This document shows positions 1 to 7,946 of a stretch of 16,039 bases of DNA, piece by piece. The notes beneath the pieces are model-generated. The model was given only the letters and a program-made list of their open reading frames with translations. It did no database searches and was not told where the DNA came from. Within the stretch, counting starts at the first letter, position 1; each line of letters starts with the position of its first letter. Both the position numbers and the translations under genes were made by a program. Origin of the DNA: Leptospira jelokensis (lineage in GTDB: Bacteria > Spirochaetota > Leptospiria > Leptospirales > Leptospiraceae); contig NZ_RQGH01000018.1 in assembly GCF_004769635.1 (NCBI RefSeq), positions 1 through 16,039 of the forward strand. The letters run 5' to 3'.

Positions 1-598
1 ATTTTGTTGCATTTTTTTCAAACTGTAACATCCGTTCCTTGGTAATTCCTATCAAATTATGGGTCAAATGCAAATGATCCCCCAAATAATCTGGTGACAA
101 ACGGATTTCCACCACACGATACCATGTTTCTTTTGGTGGAACAGAAAATGCATGGTTCACACACAAACATTTGAATTTAAAACCAAAACTATGTTCGACG
201 GGCAAAGCAGAATGTGGGGCAGCAAAAAAATACACAGGTTCGTTTGTTGGATTTTCCATTACGAGTAAAAATTGTTTTTTAGAACCTGGTTTTAATACAA
301 TTTGGCTTTCCGGTATTAGGTCTCCAAATGGTGTGCGTTTGCCTGCAGGGATAGAGCCAGTTGTCCATAAGGTCAAACTTTGTGCACCACTTGGTTCTCG
401 TATCTCCATGGTAAGTGGTAAGGAAGTGTATTCCCACTTCACAACCACCTTTACCTGGTTACTTGGTTTCGGATTTGTAGCAGAGTTTGCAACATGATGG
501 TTGGGATCCGATTCCTTTTCACCACAAAACAGAAAAGCTAAACAAATAAAAAAACTGATGATGGGAAGAATTCGATAAACTTGCTTCTTGTTTCTCAA
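1..598 (-). CDS. Lipoprotein with Cox11/CtaG-like C-terminal domain (3' end cut by window)
   Basis: This gene starts at TTG (598-596), nine bases after a good GGAG ribosome site (611-608) and seven bases past the stop of the upstream gene. At least 199 residues are visible. Residues 1-25 are a lipoprotein signal with lipobox LFC at Cys25. The C-terminal half shows the Cox11 pattern: N-P-T around 116-118, then F-K-C-L-C with the cysteine pair at 144 and 146, then P-P-K-E at about 154, then a strand ending S-P-D. In Cox11/CtaG the equivalent C-x-C binds Cu(I) for insertion into cytochrome c oxidase. A lipid anchor, instead of the usual N-terminal membrane helix, is odd. I infer a periplasmic copper chaperone or a cupredoxin-like relative. 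Fold similarity is judged by eye. An ATG at 605 overlaps the previous stop but leads to a short frame and was rejected as the start. Base 1 could begin the stop codon, so the gene may be nearly complete. Confidence 0.75.
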   Translation of the reverse strand, partial: MRNKKQVYRILPIISFFICLAFLFCGEKESDPNHHVANSATNPKPSNQVKVVVKWEYTSLPLTMEIREPSGAQSLTLWTTGSIPAGKRTPFGDLIPESQIVLKPGSKKQFLLVMENPTNEPVYFFAAPHSALPVEHSFGFKFKCLCVNHAFSVPPKETWYRVVEIRLSPDYLGDHLHLTHNLIGITKERMLQFEKNATK

Positions 599-604
599 TT
601 TCCA

Positions 605-2077
605 TCACTCCAAATTCAATTCTAATGTAGAGAAGTCTAAATTTTGCGTTTTTTTGGAATTCAATAAGTAAAACTGTTTGCCTTTGGCTTGTAAGGTAAC
701 AAACTCCTGGAAAATTTTTTCGGTATTGTTTGGATCAGGATTTTTGACTATGTTACAGTCTCTCCCACATCCATTACAATCACCTCCACCATAATCCAAA
801 AAGTTTGTGAAGGTTTGTTTTCGTAAAAACCCAAAGATCCGAAGTTGGATTTTTCCTGGTTCAATTTTTTTCACTTCATAATTGCCTAACCCATAAAATC
901 GATACGTACTTTCTTCACCCGCATCATAATTGGTTCTGGAAGTTGAACCTTCTAAAAATAATGTTCCATCCGAACGCAAACGAATGGTCCAATCAGAATA
1001 ACTCGGTGCATCTATGTTTTCTTCTATTGGGATTTGGTTTTCAGAGCCGGCAGGTTGGTCAGAAATGGGTTCGTCTGCATTTACTGCAAAAACTTCCCTC
1101 CCAGTGAGCCCTCGGTTTAATACCATACGCAAAGAAGCTTTCGTAAAGGATTCAAAGTTTTTTTGAGCTGTATCTTTTGATTTAGGAAGTGTATCCATCA
1201 CAATCCAATCACCATCATGACCAAAACGTAACTCTGATATGACGATCCCCCCCTCCTCAAAACCCGGATAAATTTCCTCTACCTTCATCGATACGTTTTT
1301 GCCTTTGAAAGGTGTTGGCAAATTGATTTCTTGTGCTCCCATTGTATCTTCAACATTGATTTTAGCGGAATACCCATCATCTCCTGTGATCAAAAACGAT
1401 TTCACCCTTCCATTTTTGATGCAATGGACATCAGACCTTTGGTAACCATTCCAAATTTTGATCACAGAAATTTTTTGTGTATCTTCAAATGAAAAGTTTA
1501 ATGTGACACCAACCCCTCCTTTCACTGAGGAATAACCATTTTCATATTTAGAATCAAATAAATTCATCACCGAATACGTTGGTTCAGGTGATGCGGTTTC
1601 GGAAGCAGTTACCTTACCGGAAATGATCTCAGGTCCATAAGTTCTATATGACTTTTTTTTCTCATCGTAGAACTTCACTGATTTCAGACAGATGTTTTGG
1701 TTCCTTTGGAAATTCAAAGTGAGAGATCTTGCTTGGACAACTGGATCAAAAATAATTTCAGAATTGGATTTTTCAACATCCGTACTCGCATACACTTCAT
1801 CAAAATTGACATAAGCGGCAATTCGATCTTTAAATTTTCCATCACAAGACTCAATGGAGACTTGCGTTAAAGGGAAAGCGTTATCAGCATAAAAATGCAA
1901 TTTGACAAATTCAGCACCTGGCTCTGCTTTCCATTCTTTTCCATATAACAAAAGAAAGGGGAGCCCATTCTCCATCGAAGTAGATGTCACCATCGAAAAA
2001 TGGAGTTTTTTCCCACAATTGACCGTAAGCCCTACCAAAAGGATCAAAAGGTAAATAAGGTTTGATTTCGTTTTCAT
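605..2077 (-). CDS. Lipoprotein with NADase-type glycan-binding (discoidin-like) domain
   Basis: This encodes 490 residues with a lipoprotein signal (hydrophobic 7-19, Cys21 in V-N-C). Residues about 40-140 form a beta-rich module. Residues about 155-287 match the glycan-binding domain first described beside NADase toxins, related to F5/8 type C domains. The landmarks are S-x-T-A-S followed by Y-x-x-x-N-L-F-D, then K-I-W-N-G-Y (207-212), K-N-G-R-V-K (221-226), and the closing I-S-E-L-R-F-G (280-286). Residues 360-490 form a third beta-rich region containing a cysteine cluster C-N-G-C-G-R-D-C (434-441), perhaps disulphide-bonded. The gene has a GAGGTG ribosome site 5 bases before ATG. Its stop overlaps a downstream ATG and the next gene begins 7 bases later, so co-transcription is very likely. 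The likely role is surface or periplasmic carbohydrate or protein binding. No enzyme motif is visible. Confidence 0.85.
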   Translation of the reverse strand: MKTKSNLIYLLILLVGLTVNCGKKLHFSMVTSTSMENGLPFLLLYGKEWKAEPGAEFVKLHFYADNAFPLTQVSIESCDGKFKDRIAAYVNFDEVYASTDVEKSNSEIIFDPVVQARSLTLNFQRNQNICLKSVKFYDEKKKSYRTYGPEIISGKVTASETASPEPTYSVMNLFDSKYENGYSSVKGGVGVTLNFSFEDTQKISVIKIWNGYQRSDVHCIKNGRVKSFLITGDDGYSAKINVEDTMGAQEINLPTPFKGKNVSMKVEEIYPGFEEGGIVISELRFGHDGDWIVMDTLPKSKDTAQKNFESFTKASLRMVLNRGLTGREVFAVNADEPISDQPAGSENQIPIEENIDAPSYSDWTIRLRSDGTLFLEGSTSRTNYDAGEESTYRFYGLGNYEVKKIEPGKIQLRIFGFLRKQTFTNFLDYGGGDCNGCGRDCNIVKNPDPNNTEKIFQEFVTLQAKGKQFYLLNSKKTQNLDFSTLELNLE

Positions 2078-2106
2078 CAGAGCACCTCAGAAAATGGTGG
2101 TATCAA

Positions 2107-2121
2107 TGAACAGATTGTTCA
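2107..2121. promoter_or_regulatory. Inverted repeat TGAACA-N3-TGTTCA before the glycan-binding lipoprotein gene
   Basis: A perfect 6+6 base inverted repeat lies in the 63-base gap between the DsbA-like gene and the 490-residue lipoprotein gene, about 30 bases before the latter's ATG. It could be an operator or an mRNA hairpin. The same sequence recurs at 15593-15607 and a wobble variant at 13251-13265. Confidence 0.4.
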
Positions 2122-2140
2122 CAAAAAGGCAAGAAATTTT

Positions 2141-3094
2141 TTATGGACTTGTTTCTTTTAATACCCGCTCCCATGTTTCTGCATTGAGAGCTCCGACAAT
2201 CCAGCGGCCGTTGACCCAAAAAGTGGGAACGGAATGAACACCGAATTGCTTCGCTTCCCTCCAATCCTCCCTTACGATATTCAGATAACTCGTATTAGTA
2301 GACAATCTTTCACATTCAGAAAAATAGTTCCAAGTTTCCAAATTAGTTTTTTCACCCTTCACTAATTGATTCGCATGGGAATATAATGCTTCCATATGAC
2401 CTAAAAATTGTTTGGGATCTTTTTCCCAAAGGCAATGTGAAATGGAAAGGGGGATTAAACTTTCGTCAGTTTCTCCGTCTAAAGGAAAATCTTTATGAAT
2501 GTAATGGATTTGGGATTTGTACTTGGTTAAAAGATGTTTTGTATGAGGGAAGGTTTTACGGCAAAACCCACATAAATAATCACTCCATTCCACAATCACC
2601 CATTTTGCATTTTGATCACCAAACTTGGGTGAGTGATCCGTATTCAATTTTGAGAGAAAAGATTTTCCAGGAAAACTGACTGGTTTTTGTTGTAACGTAA
2701 TTCCTGTTTGATGAAAGATCCTACTCCAAACAATCCGAATTCGTATCGAATCCCTTAGGCGGTCAATGGCATCGGTATCTTGGATGGAAGAAATTAATTT
2801 CTTTTTCTCTGTGGGCCAATAAAAATTAATATCCTTATCTGTTACAACTGACTTTTCCGATTCCTTCCATTCTTCCAAAGTTAGGCCCATCGTTTTTGCT
2901 TTTTCACGTAACAAAGCCAAATGGGAATCGGATGATAAAGTTTCTTTTACCATCTCTTCGGATGGTAAAAATTCCGGTAACTCATATACCTCTTTGGGAG
3001 AACCACCACAAGTGATCAGAAAAAGCAGTAGTAAGATGAAGGACACAGACAAAGGATACAGATAAAATCGAATTCTCACAAGTAATTTTAGCAT
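2141..3094 (-). CDS. DsbA-like thiol-disulphide oxidoreductase, lipoprotein
   Basis: This encodes 317 residues. The first 29 form a long hydrophobic lipoprotein signal ending L-I-T-C (Cys29), so the protein should be anchored outside the inner membrane. Residues 30-150 are a charged helical region, perhaps a dimerisation or spacer domain. Residues about 155-315 are a thioredoxin-fold domain of the DsbA/thioredoxin_4 type. W-S-D-Y-L-C-G-F-C carries the active-site C-x-x-C at 175-178, and S-V-P-T at 288-291 is the cis-proline loop. The family forms or isomerises disulphides in exported proteins. Two extra cysteines (221 and 261) occur in the inserted helical subdomain. It is the first gene of the three-gene minus-strand operon, and both downstream lipoproteins contain cysteine pairs that could be substrates. 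A link to the Cox11-like protein is inference from gene order. Confidence 0.9.
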   Translation of the reverse strand: MLKLLVRIRFYLYPLSVSFILLLLFLITCGGSPKEVYELPEFLPSEEMVKETLSSDSHLALLREKAKTMGLTLEEWKESEKSVVTDKDINFYWPTEKKKLISSIQDTDAIDRLRDSIRIRIVWSRIFHQTGITLQQKPVSFPGKSFLSKLNTDHSPKFGDQNAKWVIVEWSDYLCGFCRKTFPHTKHLLTKYKSQIHYIHKDFPLDGETDESLIPLSISHCLWEKDPKQFLGHMEALYSHANQLVKGEKTNLETWNYFSECERLSTNTSYLNIVREDWREAKQFGVHSVPTFWVNGRWIVGALNAETWERVLKETSP

Positions 3095-3132
3095 TGGAAT
3101 TTATTTTTTGATTGAAATGCGAAGGTAACTTA

Positions 3133-3147
3133 GACTCATAATGAGTC
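3133..3147. promoter_or_regulatory. Perfect palindrome in the divergent promoter gap
   Basis: GACTCAT-A-ATGAGTC, seven-base arms around one central base, fills part of the 57-base gap between two divergent genes and ends four bases before the ATG at 3152. Position and symmetry suggest an operator able to control both directions. No clear Shine-Dalgarno sequence precedes 3152. Confidence 0.5.
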
Positions 3148-3151
3148 CTAA

Positions 3152-3634
3152 ATGAAAACAAAGATTCTCTCTCGCCTTTTACAACTGTTTGCTGTTTATC
3201 TATTTATTTCAGGAAGTTTAATCATCATCGATAAAGTGATCACCATTCGGACAGGAAAAAAGACATTTGGGAAAGTAGTATCTTCCTATAAAGAATTTCA
3301 ATCCACAAATCAAACCAGTGGAAGGCGTTACGGAACAAGTAAGTACATCCAAAGGCCCATCATCCATTACCAAGTGGATGGCGAGATCTACGAAATCCAT
3401 GGACAAATCTTTGGAGAAGTAGGCGATGAATATAAAATCGGCCAATCAGTTCCGCTTTACTATTCACCCACCCAACCTGATTTTGCAATGATCAATACCT
3501 TTTCAGAAATTTGGGTAGATCCGATCCAAAAACTATTATTGAGTTTCCTTGTTTTTATTTTCGGTACTTTTTTATCAAAAATCATCTTTTCGATCAAAAC
3601 AAAAGTCACATCTCTCTTCCATCCACCATTTTAA
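3152..3634 (+). CDS. DUF3592 family membrane protein
   Basis: This encodes 160 residues with two membrane helices (about 8-26 and 128-147) around a beta-rich loop. The loop has the DUF3592 layout: G-K-V-V-S at about 40-44, then Y-x-x-P-I-I-H-Y-x-V-D-G-x-x-Y near 66-80, then the hallmark V-P-L-Y-Y-S-P-x-x-P-D-F-A at about 100-112. The family is widespread, usually of unknown biochemical function, and probably displays its central domain outside the inner membrane. It is divergent from the DsbA-like operon and separated from it only by the palindrome at 3133-3147. The ankyrin gene follows 20 bases after its stop, so the two are probably co-transcribed. Confidence 0.85.
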   Translation: MKTKILSRLLQLFAVYLFISGSLIIIDKVITIRTGKKTFGKVVSSYKEFQSTNQTSGRRYGTSKYIQRPIIHYQVDGEIYEIHGQIFGEVGDEYKIGQSVPLYYSPTQPDFAMINTFSEIWVDPIQKLLLSFLVFIFGTFLSKIIFSIKTKVTSLFHPPF

Positions 3635-3654
3635 GGGAAAAAAGACGAAACAAA

Positions 3655-4590
3655 ATGTACATGCAAACACCTTCCCCTTGGAAAATAAAAACATCACAAT
3701 TAATCGTGATACTAATCTTACTTTCCATTCCAAAAATTCTATTGGGCCAGAGTAAAGACATGATCAAATTGGAATGGTACCATTACATCATCTTATCACC
3801 TGTTTTAGTCATCGATGCAGTGCGTAGTGGTTATAAAGAAATTAAAAATGGGATATCTCATTACAGTGATTATAGATCATTACCTGAATTGCACAGGGCC
3901 GTATTAAATTCTGATTTGGAGATGGTTCAAAAACTTAACTCCCAAGGTGTGAACTTAGAATCCAAAGACAAGAAAGGTGAAACAGCTCTCTATTATGCTG
4001 TAGACCAAAACAAAATTACTATTGCGAAGTATCTCATCCAAAATAAAGCGAACGTAAATGTTTGGAATACAAATGGAAAACCTCTTGCACATTCGGCTAT
4101 TGCCAATAACCAATCGGACCTGATCCAGTTAATGGTAACAAATGGCTTAGATGTAAAATCAACAAAACAAGGAACTTCCTACTTAATATTAACTGCAAAC
4201 CTCAAACCAAAAAATTTCAAACTGATCCAATTGTTCATCAACCAAGGTGTGGACATCAATGCAAAGGACAGATACCAATACACTGCCTTGATGCATTTGG
4301 CTACCAAAGACAATCCCAATTTAGAAATCATAAATTATCTCATCAAAAAAGGTGCAAATGTAAACGTTAAGGATCCTTCTGGTAAATCCATTTTAAGATT
4401 ATTAATAGAGCAAAGGACACATAACTTAGAATTGGTGAAAACTTTGGTAAAAAACGGAGCCGACATAGGCTCAAAAGACAACGATGGTATCTCTATTTTC
4501 GATTTTATCAATTCTTATTACGACTACCCAGAGACAAATGAAGTTGTCATTTATTTAAAGAAAGCCAAGAAGAATTTATCGTTACGATAG
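3655..4590 (+). CDS. Exported ankyrin-repeat protein
   Basis: This encodes 311 residues if started at the ATG at 3655. The frame is open further upstream, but that part overlaps the DUF3592 gene and lacks signal-like sequence. An ATG at 3661 is equally possible, and neither has a strong ribosome site. Residues about 10-32 form a hydrophobic signal sequence ending near L-L-G-Q. About six ankyrin repeats follow, roughly 33 residues each, plus a degenerate last one. Several show the usual G-x-T-A-L-(x)-x-A and L-I-x-x-G-A-x-V-N-x-x-D signature. Ankyrin repeats bind proteins. With a signal sequence the target is likely periplasmic or on the surface. No enzymatic domain is visible. Confidence 0.85.
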   Translation: MYMQTPSPWKIKTSQLIVILILLSIPKILLGQSKDMIKLEWYHYIILSPVLVIDAVRSGYKEIKNGISHYSDYRSLPELHRAVLNSDLEMVQKLNSQGVNLESKDKKGETALYYAVDQNKITIAKYLIQNKANVNVWNTNGKPLAHSAIANNQSDLIQLMVTNGLDVKSTKQGTSYLILTANLKPKNFKLIQLFINQGVDINAKDRYQYTALMHLATKDNPNLEIINYLIKKGANVNVKDPSGKSILRLLIEQRTHNLELVKTLVKNGADIGSKDNDGISIFDFINSYYDYPETNEVVIYLKKAKKNLSLR

Positions 4591-4649
4591 ATAACAACAA
4601 GCTGACTTGTCACAAAGAAGAACAACCAAAAGCAAAGTTCTCATTTCAA

Positions 4650-4674
4650 TTTCAATTTCTCGAAGAATTTGAAA
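4650..4674. repeat. Hairpin between the ankyrin gene and the next gene
   Basis: Eleven-base arms with one mismatch flank a CGA loop, about 60 bases after the ankyrin gene stop. It lacks a T-run on the plus strand, so it is not a typical terminator. It could stabilise the mRNA 3' end. Confidence 0.4.
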
Positions 4675-4725
4675 AAATATCTCGCATAATTAAAATCATA
4701 TGCTCTCGTTAGCCCGAGGTATGTT

Positions 4726-5112
4726 ATGAAAATGATTTTTTCCAATATGAAATGGATCATGTTAGTCTCTGGTATCATCACTTGTTCCATGATCCTTTCC
4801 GCACTCCATCCAACACTTGGCCTTACTTTGACATTTGGTGATTCGATCGATGGTAACCTTGCCAATATAATCGTTCGTAACTGGGGTGCTCTCATTGCAT
4901 TAGTGGGTGGGATGTTAGTTTACGGAGCTTATCACGAAGCCAATCGCAATTTAGTATTAGTTGTAGCAAGCATTAGCAAAACCACATTTGTTGGTTTGAA
5001 TTTAATATATGGACAAAATTACCTCACAAAATCTGGACCTGCATTGGTATTTGATTCCATCCTTGTGATCATCTTCTTAACGTATTTATTATCAAAATCG
5101 TCCAAAAAGTAA
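4726..5112 (+). CDS. Small four-helix membrane protein, unknown function
   Basis: This encodes 128 residues. The start ATG follows GAGG by six bases. Four hydrophobic stretches (about 10-26, 52-68, 76-96, 106-123) predict a four-helix inner-membrane protein. The first loop contains L-T-F-G-D-S-I-D-G-N and the second helix region ends Y-G-A-Y-H-E-A-N-R. I do not recognise the family; the size and helix count recall DoxX-like or DUF4345-like proteins, but no diagnostic motif is present. The gene stands alone: 135 bases after the ankyrin gene and convergent with the FIST-cyclase gene, with a shared terminator hairpin between them. Confidence 0.75.
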   Translation: MKMIFSNMKWIMLVSGIITCSMILSALHPTLGLTLTFGDSIDGNLANIIVRNWGALIALVGGMLVYGAYHEANRNLVLVVASISKTTFVGLNLIYGQNYLTKSGPALVFDSILVIIFLTYLLSKSSKK

Positions 5113-5123
5113 ACATTGACTGG

Positions 5124-5163
5124 TTTGGTTTCTGAATTTCCCAAATATGAAAAAGAAACCAAA
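5124..5163. terminator. Likely terminator between convergent genes
   Basis: Perfect 10-base arms TTTGGTTTCT and AGAAACCAAA surround a 20-base loop, between the stop at 5112 and the convergent stop at 5184. A T-rich tail (TCATTTT) follows on the plus strand. The stem is AT-rich, so termination strength is uncertain. Confidence 0.55.
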
Positions 5164-5183
5164 TCATTTTCTGATTCATTCCA

Positions 5184-7139
5184 TCACGTCAAATCCATAA
5201 GGAATGCTTCTATTTTCCCAAGGCCTTTTGCCTCAATCCAATTGGATATAAAGTTTTGTTTCTCAGAAATCAAATCATAGGTAAACCGAGAGATTTGAAT
5301 GCAATTAGGTAGGCCACTCGCTTCCATCCTCTGTGCAACATTCACAGTATCACCCCAAAGGTCATAGGTAAATTTATGTTTACCAATCACACCAGCTGTC
5401 ACTTCACCCGAATTGATACCAATCCTTATTTTTAAAGGTAAGTTTTCTTTTTTGGAAAAAGTTTTCATAAAAGAAATCATTTCTTTTCCCAATTGAATGC
5501 ATCGATCTGCATGATCAATCAAATGATTGGGCACTCCCGATGCAACCATATAGGCATCTCCAATGGTTTTGATTTTTTCAACACCGTATTTCAATGTTAG
5601 GTCATCAAAACTTGTAAAGATTTGATTTAAAATGATTACTAACTTTTCTGGATCTATCTTTGAGGCAAAACTTGTAAACCCAACTAAGTCTGCAAACAAT
5701 ACAGAAGCAGAAGGCACTCGCTCGGAAATATTCACTTCGCCCAATCGTAACCTTGAGGCTGTTTCTTTGGGTAAAATATTTAATAACAAGGTACTCGACT
5801 TAAGTTCTTCTTGTTCCAAATCATCAGAAGTTAATCGTAAAAAATGACCTAGGATTCGTTTGTCCCTACGCAATTGGTCAATCTCTCGTTTCATCTCTTC
5901 CATGGTTAAAACTTCTGATGCAGGTTCGAGTTGGATGATACCGGGATTGCCTTCGATTCGCTCAAAATCGTCTCTATTTTCATCTTCAACACTACGAATG
6001 GCGACAACCGATATGACTGTATTATGGAGTCCACATTTACTATGCAAAGAATTTCCAATTTCACCCCATGAGCTAAAACCAATCACATTTCTGTTCCATA
6101 ATTTATGAATGGCATTTAATTCCAAATTCATGTATGGTCCAAGAGACCTTGAACGAACCGCGCAATTGAACATCAAAATAAAATCGGGATACAGTTCTTG
6201 CAAATCAGTTCGAAAGGAAAACATTTCCTGATAGGAATGTTGGATGGTTTCCATCGTATTCGGTGAACAAAATCGAACTAAAGAGCCTTCCGGAATGTCA
6301 CCTCCGTATGATACAGATTTTTCTTTTGAATCCATTTGTATGGCAACTCGTAACACTTCTGATCCATCTTCTTTCCGAATTAATAATGGAAACTCACTTG
6401 CTGCCAAAAGATCAGGATCGATATGATTTTTCCGAATCCCTAAGTTTTCTGTATTAAATCCAAAGTACTTTGCATAAAAATCTGTCGCAGGTTCCCCTTC
6501 GATTTCAGATACCTTTCGACCGATTGATTTGGTTACCTTTTTCGGTGTTCCTAGTTCTTGCCACCCACTAACAGCCAATCCATGAATCTGAATTTTTTCT
6601 TCATCAAAAATTAAAACACAAACTCCATGTGTTTCCAATCCATACTTTGTGTAAAAAGGTGGGTTTTCGACATTCCCAAAACTACTGGCGATCCCACCAA
6701 ATATCTTTAATCCCGAATCAATATCTAAAATTCCTTCGATCATCTTTTCAGGTTCAAAACTCAAATCTTTAAATGCAACTAACATGAGTAAGGCAGGTCT
6801 TAGAAATTGGTTTTTTGCATCTCTTGCAATTCGATTCCCCAAAAAATAGGATTCCGAATGGGCAGGGTAATGCACCAAGGAAAAATAGGATCTTGGTATC
6901 GCAAGGACAAGTGCAATCAAGGCAAATTCCGATTTCGAATCATTATAAATGACCTCGGCGGAACACGTAGCAAATACCTCGACACCTTCTTCATAAAACG
7001 GTGCCACCAAATCAAAGGACAACGATTTATCGATCACAAAGATAAATGCGAGTGTTGGAAAAAAAGATGATTGCTTCAATCCTTCTAAAAACTGAATGAC
7101 TTCTTCTTTTCCATTGGCTTTTAGGATTCTTTGGTTCAT
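5184..7139 (-). CDS. FIST-domain adenylate cyclase (class IIIa type)
   Basis: This encodes 651 residues with no signal peptide or membrane helix, so it should be cytosolic. Residues about 25-225 look like the FIST N domain (with F-G-G-I-A-S-S-F-G near 147-155). Residues about 235-380 look like FIST C, ending with F-S-S-W-G-E-I (355-361), a family hallmark. FIST domains are sensory modules thought to bind small ligands. A coiled-coil linker follows (about 412-445), then a class III nucleotide cyclase domain (475-650). Visible catalytic residues are metal ligands Asp484 (F-A-D) and Asp528 (G-D-A-Y), the purine-binding pair Lys524 and Asp593 (T-Y-D-L-W-G-D), Asn600 and transition-state Arg604. 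The Lys/Asp pair indicates ATP as substrate. The coiled coil would help dimerise the domain. No clear ribosome site precedes the ATG, although an in-frame TAG 12 bases upstream fixes the start to this area. Confidence 0.92.
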   Translation of the reverse strand: MNQRILKANGKEEVIQFLEGLKQSSFFPTLAFIFVIDKSLSFDLVAPFYEEGVEVFATCSAEVIYNDSKSEFALIALVLAIPRSYFSLVHYPAHSESYFLGNRIARDAKNQFLRPALLMLVAFKDLSFEPEKMIEGILDIDSGLKIFGGIASSFGNVENPPFYTKYGLETHGVCVLIFDEEKIQIHGLAVSGWQELGTPKKVTKSIGRKVSEIEGEPATDFYAKYFGFNTENLGIRKNHIDPDLLAASEFPLLIRKEDGSEVLRVAIQMDSKEKSVSYGGDIPEGSLVRFCSPNTMETIQHSYQEMFSFRTDLQELYPDFILMFNCAVRSRSLGPYMNLELNAIHKLWNRNVIGFSSWGEIGNSLHSKCGLHNTVISVVAIRSVEDENRDDFERIEGNPGIIQLEPASEVLTMEEMKREIDQLRRDKRILGHFLRLTSDDLEQEELKSSTLLLNILPKETASRLRLGEVNISERVPSASVLFADLVGFTSFASKIDPEKLVIILNQIFTSFDDLTLKYGVEKIKTIGDAYMVASGVPNHLIDHADRCIQLGKEMISFMKTFSKKENLPLKIRIGINSGEVTAGVIGKHKFTYDLWGDTVNVAQRMEASGLPNCIQISRFTYDLISEKQNFISNWIEAKGLGKIEAFLMDLT

Positions 7140-7326
7140 TTTGATTCGATTCTAATTTCGACTTCGATGGAGCAACTAACTTTATTTTGAAATGATCAGA
7201 AATAATTTCTGAACCAAATTCATAATCAAGGATTTTCACTTCCCCTCTCCCAAGGAATCTCTGAAAACACTTGTATCATTTCTCTGAAAAATGAAACTAG
7301 TGCAAAACGATAACAGAGGTTTCTAG
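7140..7326. promoter_or_regulatory. Divergent promoter region
   Basis: This 187-base AT-rich gap separates the leftward FIST-cyclase gene from the rightward lipoprotein gene, so it must hold promoters for both. An AGAGG ribosome site sits seven bases before the ATG at 7327. I could not fix convincing -35/-10 boxes. Confidence 0.5.
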
Positions 7327-7899
7327 ATGAAGTTATTCCACTTCTCATTTTTATTTTTATTTACCTTCGCATCCTGTATCACAAGTTACAGGGACTATCC
7401 CCGTATCGAGGCTACATCAAAACCCACTAACGTTTCTAAAAACAAATTTTACTACCACCTAACTCCATTCCCAATCCTTGAGTTTGGTGGTTATGCCGCT
7501 CTTAAATCATACTTCAAAAATACAGTAGGTCCAAATTTCAGTGAGGCTGAAGAGATCTCTGACCCAAAAATCATTCCTCCCAAAGGAATGTATTGTAAGG
7601 TAACAACCCAATGGGCTCCCGTTTCCGCACCTGCCCTAATCTTTGGTTACATCTCCATTGCAACGGCAACTTTCCTTCCTGCTTGGAGCCGAAATGATGG
7701 ATTCGATGTAACGTACACTTTGTACAAAGATGGACAAAAAATCAAAGACTTCAATTACTCCCCAAGAAGGTCTGTATTTTTGTGGATGTTTGCTTTGCCA
7801 GTCATTTGGGTAAACCTCTTCACTTCCTCGGAAGAAGAAGTATTTAAGGCTATGTCTGCCCAATTTATGGAAGACGCAAAACCATATTTAAACCAATAA
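7327..7899 (+). CDS. Putative lipoprotein, unknown function
   Basis: This encodes 190 residues. A phenylalanine-rich signal ends F-A-S-C, giving a lipidated Cys17. Two further hydrophobic stretches (about 101-120, containing A-P-A-L-I-F-G-Y; and about 149-166, F-L-W-M-F-A-L-P-V-I-W-V) could be membrane-inserted, which is unusual for a simple lipoprotein. The middle has one more cysteine (Y-C-K, near residue 89). I do not recognise the family. It has its own promoter region, divergent from the FIST-cyclase, and is followed by a hairpin at 7913-7946. Confidence 0.8.
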   Translation: MKLFHFSFLFLFTFASCITSYRDYPRIEATSKPTNVSKNKFYYHLTPFPILEFGGYAALKSYFKNTVGPNFSEAEEISDPKIIPPKGMYCKVTTQWAPVSAPALIFGYISIATATFLPAWSRNDGFDVTYTLYKDGQKIKDFNYSPRRSVFLWMFALPVIWVNLFTSSEEEVFKAMSAQFMEDAKPYLNQ

Positions 7900-7912
7900 A
7901 GGATTCCATCCA

Positions 7913-7946
7913 CCACTGGTTTCCCTTCTTGCAAAGGATCCAGTGG
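7913..7946 (+). repeat. Stem-loop after the lipoprotein gene
   Basis: Perfect 7-base arms CCACTGG and CCAGTGG, with inner CCTT/AAGG pairing, begin 14 bases after the stop at 7899. No T-run follows, so this may be an attenuator or mRNA-end hairpin. It overlaps the only early start codon of the next possible frame. Confidence 0.45.

Noticed and set aside
171..497. Plus-strand frame of 108 codons
   Set aside because: It lies opposite the Cox11-like lipoprotein gene, has no ribosome site, and its sequence shows no domain.
2386..2679. Plus-strand frame of 97 codons
   Set aside because: It is antisense to the DsbA-like gene, across its active-site region; a shadow frame.
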